A stretch of 64,000 nt of DNA from Microvirgula aerodenitrificans DSM 15089 (GTDB lineage Bacteria; Pseudomonadota; Gammaproteobacteria; Burkholderiales; Aquaspirillaceae). Every line of letters begins with the position of its first letter. Position 1 is the stretch's first letter. Location: contig NZ_JHVK01000016.1 of assembly GCF_000620105.1 (NCBI RefSeq), forward strand, positions 1 through 64,000, written 5' to 3'. The notes under the pieces are model-generated. The model had not been told where the DNA came from, did not search any database, and was given only the letters and a program-made list of their open reading frames with translations. The position numbers and the translations under genes are program-made. Of this stretch, positions 44,801 to 52,410 are shown piece after piece.

Positions 44801-47800
44801 CGGATCAGGTCCCCGCGCGGGCCCAGTGTTTCACGGGTCTGCACCAGCGGATCGTACTGGTAGCTGACCACGGCACCATTGCTGGCCGTGGTGCGCAGAA
44901 GCGCATCGCGCACCGAACTCTCGCGCAGCGTGCTGCGCTCGTCAGCCGTGCCGGCCGCCAGCGTGGTACGGACCTTCAGTTCTCCCTGCAGGTAGTCGAC
45001 GGTCTGCACCGTGCCGTCCGGCTGGGTCATCCGGGTCGGCCGGTCGCGGTTGTCGTACAGGTAGCTCACCCACGCTGCCGGCTCCTGCACGAAGCGCGGG
45101 AAGCTGCTGCGGCCGAGGCGGCCGGCCGCGTCGTAAACCTGCTCGGTCAGAACGTCCGCACCGCCTGCCGGGCCGCTGCGCACCGTGCGCAGCGGTCGGG
45201 ACAACCCGTCCACGTACAGTCGGGAGTATGGCCAGCGGGCGGTGTCCTCCTGCGCCCAGTCGCTGCGCTCGCGCGTTTCGACAAAGTACCCGGCGGCATC
45301 CTGCCCGTAGTGATAGGTTTTCAGCAGCGTCGTGGCGGCGCCGCTGTCCGCGCCGGGGCGCGGGCCGAACTCGCGCACCCTGTGCCCCAGGCCGTCAAAT
45401 TCGCTGCGCTGCTCATTGCCGTTGGCATCCACCTCAAGGGTGCGGTTGCCAAACCCGTTCTGGTAGGCACTGCGGGTCTTGAGCCGCACGCCGTTGTCCA
45501 GCGCCGGAGAGGTGACGCTGACCACATAGGTCTTGCCCGGATCGACCTCAAGCCTGGTGGTCTGGCCGGCCCAGTCGGTCATGGACACCATATTGCCGAA
45601 GCCGTCGAAACCCTTGGTCTGGGTCAGCCAGGTCTTGTTCTGGTCATCCCAGGCACCAAGCGTCAGCGGATTCATCGCCGCGTCGTAGCCGGTCCGCTCC
45701 CAGCGCAGATCGACCGACTCATCCCAGCGGCGCTGCGGGTCCTGCAGGAAGGCGTTGCACGCGGCTTCGCTCCGGGTGGAACGATGGCTGTCGATATAGC
45801 CCAGCCGCCATTGCACCGGGTCGTTGCGATAGTGCCAGCAGTCGAACAGATCGTCGGCCGGCGAGGCGGCATCCCCGAGATCCTGGGTCAGAAGCGGATT
45901 GCCGTATTCGTCATAGCGGTAGCGCTTTTCGGATACGTAGTCGGCCTTGCCCGCGGTAAAGGTGGACGAACGCTCGCTGGCGCGAAGCGTTGCATAGACC
46001 CCGGGATACGGGTTGAGCACCTGCGGCACGAAATTGCCGCGCGACAGCAGGGCACCGTCCGCCGCATATTCCCCGACCTCTTCCATGAACCCCGTCAGCG
46101 GGTATTGCTGGAGATAGCGGGTCAGCGAATAGCGGCCGTCAAACAGCCGGGTACGGCGTACTTCCTGGAAGCCCAGCCAGCGACGCAGCTCGACCTGGGT
46201 CCGTGCGCCCTTGTATTGCAAGGCGTTCGGATAGTCGTTCCCGCGGCCGTCGAACGGGGTGTAACGGTCCACCAGGTACAGCGGCGTGCGGATATCCAGC
46301 GTCGGATAGGCCACCTTGTCGCCATCGCGGTAGACCGCATCATCGGTCATCGGCCGATAGCTGAAACGGGCCCCGCCCCCCAGTCCGTTGGTGACCGTGG
46401 ACAGCAGGTCCGGTGCGCCGGCGCTGTGGACCAGCACCGACTGCCCACCCTTGCTGTCGGCACAGATCAGATCGGCCAGCGCATCACCGTTGAAATCGCT
46501 GTTGCCGGCGCGGACCGTGCCGCCCTGGCACCAGTTGGCGCGAATCAGGCCATCGGCGCTGTTGTTGCCGGGCACCAGTTGCGTGCCGGTGGACACCATC
46601 AGCGACTGGCGGCCGTTCTTTTCGTGGCAGAACGCATCGGCCAGACCGTCACCGTTGAAATCGCCCCAGCTGAGCCGGCTGTCACTGCCGGTGCACCAGC
46701 CGGCCCGGACCAGGCCATTGGCATCGTCGTTCGGGCCGGCCAGTCCCTTTCCGGTCGACAGCAGCACCTGTATCGAGCCATTGGCCTGACGGCAGCTCAG
46801 ATCGGCCAGGCCATCACCGTTGAAATCCGCGCTGCCGATCTGGTCGTCGGGCCCGGCGCACCAGTTGTTGCGCAGCACGCCGCGCGCATCCTGATTCGGC
46901 GACACCAGTTGCGTGCCGGTGGACACCAGCACCGACTGCCGGCCATGGTCGTGGCAGAACAGATCGCTCTGACCATCGCCATTGAAGTCGCCCCACGACG
47001 TCGTCGCGCCCTTGGCCGAACAGAACTGGCTGGCTACCTGGCCGAGCGGCGAGTTGTTCGGCGAGCGAACATCGCTGCCGGTCGAAACCAGTACCCGATG
47101 GTCGCCATCCTCGCAGTCGCAGGCCAGATCGCCCCGCCCGTCGCCGTCGAAATTGACAAAGCGCGGGCGGCACTGGCGGCTCGCCTCGCACCATTGCGGC
47201 GGCGTGCTCAGCAGGCCGCCGGAACGGCCATTGACGCTGATCACGTCGCTGCCGGTCGATGCCATGACCTTGAATGTCGAGTCGCCGCTGGCGCACACCA
47301 CATCGGTCTTGCGATCGCCATTGAAGTCGGTCCAGCCCAGTGTCCGGTCTTTGCCGGCACACCAGTCCTTCGTCAGGTTCAGTTGTCCTCTGGCGCGGTT
47401 GTTGGCCGGGCGGGCCTGGGTACCGGTCGACACCAGCACCCAGGCCTCGCCTTCGCGGGTACACAGCAGATCGGGCCGGCCGTCGCCATTGAAGTCGGCG
47501 TCGTCCACCACGGCCGATTCCCCGCTGCACCAGTCGCTGGCCAGCAGCCCGCCGGCGCTGCCGTTCGGCGAACGCACGTCCGGCGTGGCGGCTTGCCAGG
47601 TGAAGCGCGTCGGCGCGAGGCAGTCGCCGCTCCCGCCGCCCGGACACACGGTCACGCTGTCGAGCAGGCTGCGACGGGTCGTCGCACTGACCGCATAGCC
47701 GAGCCGGTAATCCAGCACGGCGGCGCCGTCGGCCGAGGTACGAATGCGCGTCAGGCGCTTGTCCATCAGGAAGCGTTGCCCGCCGATATAGCGCGGCATG

Positions 47801-48570
47801 CGATCGGGGCGGGGCTCGTAGTCGAAGCTGACTGCCCGGCTGCCGCCGGTCATGCCCTGCGCCGGGTTTTCGGTGTAGCGGATCTGCGCCGGCAGGTTCT
47901 GCAGGCCATCGCTGGCCGTACTGTAGTGGACGGTGACGGCATTGCCGTTCAGATCGGCAGAGCGGGCGATCTGCCAGCTGACGATCTCGCTGGCACCGGG
48001 CACACCGGGGCGGGAGTCGGCGGTGGTCCCGAACGCCAGCGCCCAGCCGGCCTTGTTCCAGGCCTGGAACGAGCAGGGACCGCTGCCGCAAACGCCCCTG
48101 GCGACCACGCGCGTCCACGACTCGCTTTCCGTCCGGTATTCGGAGCCGTCCTGACCATAGCGGCCCTTGACGGCAATCAGCCGGGCGCCGTCCAGACAGA
48201 ACCGGTCCCGGTCGTTGAAATTCACGCTCCCGACATAGCCGTCCAGCGGCGTCGTGGCCGGACAGCGGGTAATGATGGACAGCCCGGTCAGGCTCATGCC
48301 CAGCCCGGCTATGCCCTCCCCCTGCTGGCTGTTGTACTGCAGCGACAGCAGCGGTTCCACGCCGACGATGCCCGGCGGCACCTGGATCGGCAGCTCATAG
48401 GTACTGGCACCGAGCGCACTGACCTCGGTATTGGCACGCAGTGCCCCGGTCTGGCCGGCGTCGGGGCCAGCCTGTGCCGGCAGCCCGGCCAGCAGCAGGA
48501 GCAGCATCCCGACAGTCCGGCGCCCGGCACGGGCAAATCTCGACAACAGTGACGACGGAATCAGGCGCAT
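41845..48570 (-). CDS. Secreted SpvB/RHS polymorphic toxin with Hint and HNH-like nuclease
   Basis: A 2241-residue protein from ATG 48570, where a signal peptide (RTVGMLLLLLAGLPAQA) begins; upstream in-frame ATGs only add charged residues. Order: SpvB-like domain (about 45-320), a block of FG-GAP/VCBS repeats (about 320-720, recurring DFNGDGLADL-type units), a long YD/RHS repeat shell ending in the RHS core signature GLNYFGARYQHPTLGRFLQPDPLS and a YVGNDPLSLVDPDG segment, and a small-residue helical region. Next comes a Hint autoprotease (about 1976-2112, opening CFSFPAGTRI and closing YFAGDG...VHN). The last 110 residues hold HMGHITDAVAWWNRVG and SKTVRTFMLDSSNYELEWG, which look like an HNH/ENDO VII (GH-E-like) nuclease. 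Sec export plus Hint release is inferred. Confidence 0.9.
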   Translation of the reverse strand: MRLIPSSLLSRFARAGRRTVGMLLLLLAGLPAQAGPDAGQTGALRANTEVSALGASTYELPIQVPPGIVGVEPLLSLQYNSQQGEGIAGLGMSLTGLSIITRCPATTPLDGYVGSVNFNDRDRFCLDGARLIAVKGRYGQDGSEYRTESESWTRVVARGVCGSGPCSFQAWNKAGWALAFGTTADSRPGVPGASEIVSWQIARSADLNGNAVTVHYSTASDGLQNLPAQIRYTENPAQGMTGGSRAVSFDYEPRPDRMPRYIGGQRFLMDKRLTRIRTSADGAAVLDYRLGYAVSATTRRSLLDSVTVCPGGGSGDCLAPTRFTWQAATPDVRSPNGSAGGLLASDWCSGESAVVDDADFNGDGRPDLLCTREGEAWVLVSTGTQARPANNRARGQLNLTKDWCAGKDRTLGWTDFNGDRKTDVVCASGDSTFKVMASTGSDVISVNGRSGGLLSTPPQWCEASRQCRPRFVNFDGDGRGDLACDCEDGDHRVLVSTGSDVRSPNNSPLGQVASQFCSAKGATTSWGDFNGDGQSDLFCHDHGRQSVLVSTGTQLVSPNQDARGVLRNNWCAGPDDQIGSADFNGDGLADLSCRQANGSIQVLLSTGKGLAGPNDDANGLVRAGWCTGSDSRLSWGDFNGDGLADAFCHEKNGRQSLMVSTGTQLVPGNNSADGLIRANWCQGGTVRAGNSDFNGDALADLICADSKGGQSVLVHSAGAPDLLSTVTNGLGGGARFSYRPMTDDAVYRDGDKVAYPTLDIRTPLYLVDRYTPFDGRGNDYPNALQYKGARTQVELRRWLGFQEVRRTRLFDGRYSLTRYLQQYPLTGFMEEVGEYAADGALLSRGNFVPQVLNPYPGVYATLRASERSSTFTAGKADYVSEKRYRYDEYGNPLLTQDLGDAASPADDLFDCWHYRNDPVQWRLGYIDSHRSTRSEAACNAFLQDPQRRWDESVDLRWERTGYDAAMNPLTLGAWDDQNKTWLTQTKGFDGFGNMVSMTDWAGQTTRLEVDPGKTYVVSVTSPALDNGVRLKTRSAYQNGFGNRTLEVDANGNEQRSEFDGLGHRVREFGPRPGADSGAATTLLKTYHYGQDAAGYFVETRERSDWAQEDTARWPYSRLYVDGLSRPLRTVRSGPAGGADVLTEQVYDAAGRLGRSSFPRFVQEPAAWVSYLYDNRDRPTRMTQPDGTVQTVDYLQGELKVRTTLAAGTADERSTLRESSVRDALLRTTASNGAVVSYQYDPLVQTRETLGPRGDLIRFRYDSLGRIVWSQSADTGEKYFRYDAKGLLARVEAPDQTVIRYEYDALGRVRRQSTSRDGEPGQRYDYGYDDAAANGLGVLTRVTGADATQSMGYDRYGRVRTETLAIDGRVYTQTSEYAPDGARTRLIYPDNAILDTAYDAVGNPTTLTFRDRADATPRTVADYRSYTAQNQVSDVVYGNGVRTRFDYYSYQEAMGRPRGLTASAGSGARYDASYDWSRMGQLVGTTVQRGARKPEQYRFRYDGMGWLAQANGPYGLQDFDYDPAGNILHKDGVTYDYVEGSNRLRGANNGLQVAHDGAGNVTRLHWPGEDWRYHYSGDGNLRAADLNGQVQTAYLYDFAGNRLKRSDASGAVSLYVSGDFDVAIHNGQTRYTRYIAGPQGRIAAFTRSDDGDSRPVRPAAGQPLSGDGLPQPGERYFHTDTLGSSAVVTDEQAQESATLAYQPFGAIDTARSEGKDDFRPKFSGMELDQPVGLNYFGARYQHPTLGRFLQPDPLSQFSNPYSYVGNDPLSLVDPDGEEIVSALVFASVVAISATAGAYSGAAAVNHEMNPAYWDWRKGKTYAGLFAGGAIGAAGGAIGGVAAEAGVAVGIVGEIAVGAVEGAAFSAMGGGSPLEIAESTLTGGLFSGISAGAGAAIGSLARSGSRMIARGEAGVLDSVAGEAGSSLGRVTRQGDDVAGRVGSLESRSLRSATSSSENPRLLSASDGQDMLGALESGCFSFPAGTRISTPDGLRNIETLRVGERVLALEAGDKVVSRPVLATHQRDASDMLDLLIRGGATLATTREHPYWTRDRGWVKAHQLQPEDHLLQPDGSELEVEAVRASPLSARVYNFEVASAHNYFAGDGEAQALVHNSKSCSARSRAVGSTPGKGSRTGREVIARMERQGLVRMKNGVREVAVAVTLGGPRVWKKMDRQIHMGHITDAVAWWNRVGYKTGAKSKTVRTFMLDSSNYELEWGPLNSSNGARLGIQYRKPRGHVGKWP

Positions 48571-48718
48571 GGAGCGGGCTTTCGGCAAATCTTGCGGGGA
48601 ACGGGGGTGACAACGGGACAGCGGGTGCATGAACCCCGCCCGCGAGTGTCGATCCCCGTCTTCAACAGCAGTCTGCCGGGAGCAGGTATCAGCGGCTTCC
48701 GGCAGGCGAATCACGGTG

Positions 48719-49891
48719 TCAGTTCACCGGCTCATCGTTGACAAGCACCTGTCCTTTCAGACCATCGGTGCCATTGATGCCGATATCGGATCCCACCGAA
48801 CCGATGCCGCCCGGCGCGCCTTGCGCCCCGCCGTGGCTGCCGCCTGCGCCGCCGTTGCCGCCCGCACCGCCGGCTCCCGGTGTGCCCTTGTTCCCGCCCA
48901 CACCGACGCCATTGGTGACAATCAGCATGCTGCTGCTGGAATCCGGCACATACTTGATGCTGAGGAAGCCGCCGTTCCCGGCATTCTTGCCGCTGCCCGA
49001 GGCACCACCGTCACCGCCCTTGCCGCCGGGACCGCCATTGGCACCATCCGGCTGGAATGCGCCGCACGTCGTGCCATCACCGCCCTTGCCCCCGTTGCCC
49101 CCCTGCTGCCCGGCCGCACCATGCCCCCCGCTGCCGCCATTGCCGCCGCGTGCGCTGACCGTCAGCGTACCGACCAGCTTGCCGATGCTGACATAGACCG
49201 TCGGGCCGTTTCTGCCCGCCGTACCGTCGAAACCGCTGGCACCGTTCAGGCCGGGTTTCCCGTCGCCGCCAACCGCCGCATTGTGCGCCACCGATCCTCC
49301 GCAGCAGTCGCAGGCAGCCCCGCTGCTGTCCTGACCGTTGCTGGCCTGCGGCTGGGTCGGCGGTGTCGCCCCGTTGTCGCCGTCGACACCGTGCACGGTC
49401 AGGTCATGCGTCGCCGGCGAGTCACCACCGGGAATCTTGATCAGGGTGTCGCAGACAAAATGGCAGTCCACCGAGATATCGATGAAACCGCCCTCCTTGA
49501 TGGTGACGGTGCGGAAGTTGGTCAGGGAGGAATTCTTAGTGATTCTCAGCGGGTTGGTTGCCGTCACCTCCCGGTCCGTGGACTGGTACACATGGAGGGG
49601 CATGAAGGGGAAGCGCTGCTCGGCGGCAGCAAGCGCGTCGGCACTCAGCGCCTTGCGGCCGAAGATATGGTTCACCACCGCCTGGCGGGCCATGCCCGGT
49701 TCGACGGCGAGCATCTTTTCCGCCGTCAGCGGGCTTTCCGCCAGCTCGGGCTGCCGGGGAATGGCGGCCAGCTCGCGCATGCGCTCGATGCCGCGAACCG
49801 GAACCAGGATGGGGGCATGGCCCGTATGGGCATGCGGGTCCAGGCCCAGTTGCAGAGACCGCTGCGTGTATCGATCCGGACTGTTCGGCAT
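48719..49891 (-). CDS. Glycine-rich repeat protein of unknown function
   Basis: A 390-residue protein from ATG 49891 (AGGAG upstream; the ATG at 49918 lies before that site). The N-terminal 190 residues are a non-repetitive domain ending in beta-rich TVTIKEGGFIDISVDCHFVCDTLIKI. The C-terminal 200 residues are GGxGG/GxxG repeats like a cell-surface or glycine-helix bundle, interrupted by a short beta strand PTVYVSIGKLVGTLTVSARGG. Cysteine pairs (CDCCGG) occur in the middle. No signal peptide is evident. It precedes the RHS toxin gene by 148 bp on the same strand, so the two may be cotranscribed, but no functional link is known. Confidence 0.72.
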   Translation of the reverse strand: MPNSPDRYTQRSLQLGLDPHAHTGHAPILVPVRGIERMRELAAIPRQPELAESPLTAEKMLAVEPGMARQAVVNHIFGRKALSADALAAAEQRFPFMPLHVYQSTDREVTATNPLRITKNSSLTNFRTVTIKEGGFIDISVDCHFVCDTLIKIPGGDSPATHDLTVHGVDGDNGATPPTQPQASNGQDSSGAACDCCGGSVAHNAAVGGDGKPGLNGASGFDGTAGRNGPTVYVSIGKLVGTLTVSARGGNGGSGGHGAAGQQGGNGGKGGDGTTCGAFQPDGANGGPGGKGGDGGASGSGKNAGNGGFLSIKYVPDSSSSMLIVTNGVGVGGNKGTPGAGGAGGNGGAGGSHGGAQGAPGGIGSVGSDIGINGTDGLKGQVLVNDEPVN

Positions 49892-50353
49892 TGCTTCGCT
49901 CCTGATGTGGCCTGTCACGATGACGGGCGCATTGAAATGACCTAGTGGTTATACATCAGGCAACACAGCCGTATTTCATGGTTAATCTTAAAAGATTAAC
50001 TATTAGTCATTAAAAAACGGACTAATCAACTTCTAGTTTTTACGCATTTTTTCAGTAGATTGACGATTTTTGCACCCGATAACGCCCTGAATGGCGAAAT
50101 AACTTGTCATGTCAGAAATGTGTTTTGATTATACAAACAAGTATAATGAAAAGCGTATCCTGGCTGCCCAGGCCACCGGCACAGCCGGGGCGGGGCGGAC
50201 GAAGCGGCAATCCGGCGCAGTTGGCATGGCCGGATATCACTCACTATGATTCCATGACCGTGGGGTGGCTGCGCCAGGCTTCAAGGACCGGGCTCACAGT
50301 GGCATCAACAGTCGTCCGGTGTGCGTAACGCAGTTCCTTTCCAGGTGCGCCAC
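49892..50353. other. A+T-rich promoter region between the glycine-rich gene and the methyltransferase gene
   Basis: This divergent gap is markedly A+T-richer than its surroundings and holds no credible gene. It contains a 9-2-9 palindrome and a second inverted repeat (49981-50026) and, on the plus strand, GTATAATG (TATAAT at 50142-50147), a good -10 element without a good -35. Confidence 0.55.
49981..50026. promoter_or_regulatory. Tandem inverted repeats, likely operators
   Basis: GTTAATCTT-AA-AAGATTAAC (49981-50000, perfect) and, directly after, ATTAGTC (50002-50008) with GACTAAT (50020-50026). They lie 90 bp upstream of the glycine-rich gene in A+T-rich DNA, a good site for regulator binding; the protein is unknown. 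Confidence 0.5.
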
Positions 50354-51250
50354 ATGACCCAAGACGCAAAAGCCGGACTGATGCAATGCTATCGGCAGAT
50401 CGCATGGTGCCCCGCTGCCGGACACGACAACGACTGGCTGAAAGCGGTATTCAGGCAATATGGCGCCGGCAATGGCCGGATACTGGACCCGTTCTGCGGC
50501 TCGACCGGTCTGCCCCTTTGCGCCGCCATCCACGGCCTTGAAATCATCGCCGTGGATTCCGATCCGCTGGCGCGCATTTTCATTGAAGCCATCAGGGCCA
50601 ATTACCGCTATTTCAAAGCGCTGGCCGTGTATCCGGCCGCAATCCCGGACCACGAGGCCCGTCAGGCGATCGTGCAGATCCAGCAGTCCGGCCAGTTCGA
50701 TCACCACCCGGCGTCGGTTCTCGCCCTGCTGCACTGCGTCAGCCATATTGACCATTGCGCCTTCCCGGCCGACACCGGCGACCTGACAGACCGGTACGCG
50801 GCGATCAGGGCCGATGCGGAGGAATTTTTCTTCCAGCTCGAACCTTACCAGCTGGTCATCAGCAAGAATCTCGGCTATCAGGCCGTGGCGGTCGGTGCCC
50901 TTGCCATCCGCAACCAGGTGGACCTGTGCCTGTTCGATCCCCCCGGTTTCAGGGCGGAAGCGCCAGGCCGGGCATGGCAGACGGTGCGGGCTTTTCTCGG
51001 CCTCGCCCAGCCGTCTGCCGATCATGGCGAGGGCACTGGCGAAGAGGCGCTGCTCCCGCTGCTGGCGGCCTGCCACGACGCGCTGAAGGCGGGCGGCCAC
51101 ATGCTGTTTCCCCTCCCGGCCGATCACCACGCGCAGCAGGAAACGCTGCTTGCAGCCCTCCGCCGCCTCGGACTGGATGCCCGCGGCGAAGAACTGCAGG
51201 GCAGGCCTTTTCTGGCCCTGCAGAAGCCGGACCAGGCGAATGCGGCCTGA
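50354..51250 (+). CDS. Orphan SAM-dependent methyltransferase (DNA-methylase-like)
   Basis: About 298 residues from ATG 50354 (AGG at a suitable distance); a GTG at 50321 would add 11. The SAM-binding region RILDPFCGSTGLPLCAAIHGLEIIAVDSDPLAR resembles DNA N4/N6 methyltransferases and related RNA enzymes, and LCLFDPPGF matches the DPPY/DPPF catalytic motif with Gly in the fourth position. The middle (about 100-190) is unrecognised. No restriction enzyme lies nearby. It is convergent with the arsenic operon. The target could be DNA, RNA or protein; I cannot choose. Confidence 0.7.
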   Translation: MTQDAKAGLMQCYRQIAWCPAAGHDNDWLKAVFRQYGAGNGRILDPFCGSTGLPLCAAIHGLEIIAVDSDPLARIFIEAIRANYRYFKALAVYPAAIPDHEARQAIVQIQQSGQFDHHPASVLALLHCVSHIDHCAFPADTGDLTDRYAAIRADAEEFFFQLEPYQLVISKNLGYQAVAVGALAIRNQVDLCLFDPPGFRAEAPGRAWQTVRAFLGLAQPSADHGEGTGEEALLPLLAACHDALKAGGHMLFPLPADHHAQQETLLAALRRLGLDARGEELQGRPFLALQKPDQANAA

Positions 51251-51273
51251 GCCCCGGCGCGAGAGCCCCTGCC

Positions 51274-52347
51274 CTAGCGGCGCCCGCGCTCGTACCAGGG
51301 CCGGGATGCATTGACGATGCGAACCACCACCAGCATCACCGGTACTTCGATCAGCACGCCGACCACAGTCGCCAGCGCAGCACCGGAGTGAAAACCGAAC
51401 AGGCTGATGGCGGCCGCCACGGCCAGCTCGAAGAAGTTCGACGCACCGATCAGTGCCGACGGGCAGGCGATCGTGTGCCGCTCACCCACCATCCGGTTCA
51501 GCCAGTAGGCCAGCGCCGAATTGAAGAACACCTGGATCAGGATCGGTACTGCCAGCAAGGCGATGACCAGCGGCTGGCGGAGAATGGCCTCGCCCTGAAA
51601 CGCGAACAGCAACACCAGCGTCAGCAGCAGTGCGGCCATCGACCACGGGCCGATCATTGCCATTGCCCGGTCGAAAGCCGCCTGTCCGCGGGCCAGCAGC
51701 GACCGGCGCCACAGCTGGGCCAGGATGACCGGCACCACGATATACAGTACGACGGACGTGAGCAGCGTGGCCCACGGCACCGTGATCGCCGAGATACCGA
51801 GCAGGAAAGCCACCAGCGGCGCAAACGCCACGATCATGATGCCGTCGTTGAGCGCGACCTGCGACAGCGTGAACAGCGGGTCGCCACCGGTCAGCCGGCT
51901 CCAGACAAAGACCATGGCCGTGCATGGTGCGGCGGCAAGCAGGATCAGACCGGCGACATAGCTGTCGATCTGGTCGGCGGGCAGCATCGGCGCGAACAGC
52001 TGGCGGATGAACAGCCAGCCCAGAAATGCCATCGTGAACGGCTTGACCAGCCAGTTCACGAACAGGGTGACACCAATGCCGCGGACATGCTGCCGCACCT
52101 CGTGCAGTGCGGAGAAGTCGACCTTGACCAGCATAGGGATGATCATCACCCAGATCAGCAGGCCAACCGGCAGGTTGACCCTGGCGACCTCCATCCGGCC
52201 GATGGCCTGGAACACATCGGGCAGCCACTGCCCGACCGCCACTCCGGCCACGATGCACAACCCGACCCACAGCGTCAGATAGCGCTCGAACACGCTCATC
52301 GGCGTTCCCGCCTCGTGCCGGGCGATCGTTTCGCATTGAACGGACAT
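51274..52347 (-). CDS. acr3: ACR3 family arsenite efflux transporter
   Basis: A 357-residue inner-membrane permease with ten hydrophobic segments, start ATG 52347 with AAAGGA upstream. Family marks are the N-terminal SVFERYLTLWVGLCI, LPVGLLIWVMIIPMLVKVDF, and the conserved Cys in LAAAPCTAMVFVWSRLTGGDP, the residue needed for As(III) transport in ACR3 proteins. It exports arsenite using the proton gradient, with or without the ArsA ATPase encoded just upstream. Last gene of the arsRCDA-acr3 operon. Confidence 0.95.
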   Translation of the reverse strand: MSVQCETIARHEAGTPMSVFERYLTLWVGLCIVAGVAVGQWLPDVFQAIGRMEVARVNLPVGLLIWVMIIPMLVKVDFSALHEVRQHVRGIGVTLFVNWLVKPFTMAFLGWLFIRQLFAPMLPADQIDSYVAGLILLAAAPCTAMVFVWSRLTGGDPLFTLSQVALNDGIMIVAFAPLVAFLLGISAITVPWATLLTSVVLYIVVPVILAQLWRRSLLARGQAAFDRAMAMIGPWSMAALLLTLVLLFAFQGEAILRQPLVIALLAVPILIQVFFNSALAYWLNRMVGERHTIACPSALIGASNFFELAVAAAISLFGFHSGAALATVVGVLIEVPVMLVVVRIVNASRPWYERGRR

Positions 52348-52410
52348 GACTGCGATTTCCTTTCGTGAAGCAGGCACGGCGGCGGCGCGAAGCCTGCCGC
52401 CGCGTCCCGG

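Noticed and set aside
41746..48552. A 2268-codon open frame on the plus strand opposite the RHS toxin
   Set aside because: It is the antisense shadow of a G+C-rich coding region. The minus-strand protein has recognisable signal peptide, FG-GAP, RHS and Hint motifs, while the plus-strand translation has none.
48673..48705. Terminator between the glycine-rich gene and the RHS toxin
   Set aside because: An 11-bp stem with one G-U pair exists, but there is no T run on the minus strand, so termination is doubtful and cotranscription remains possible.
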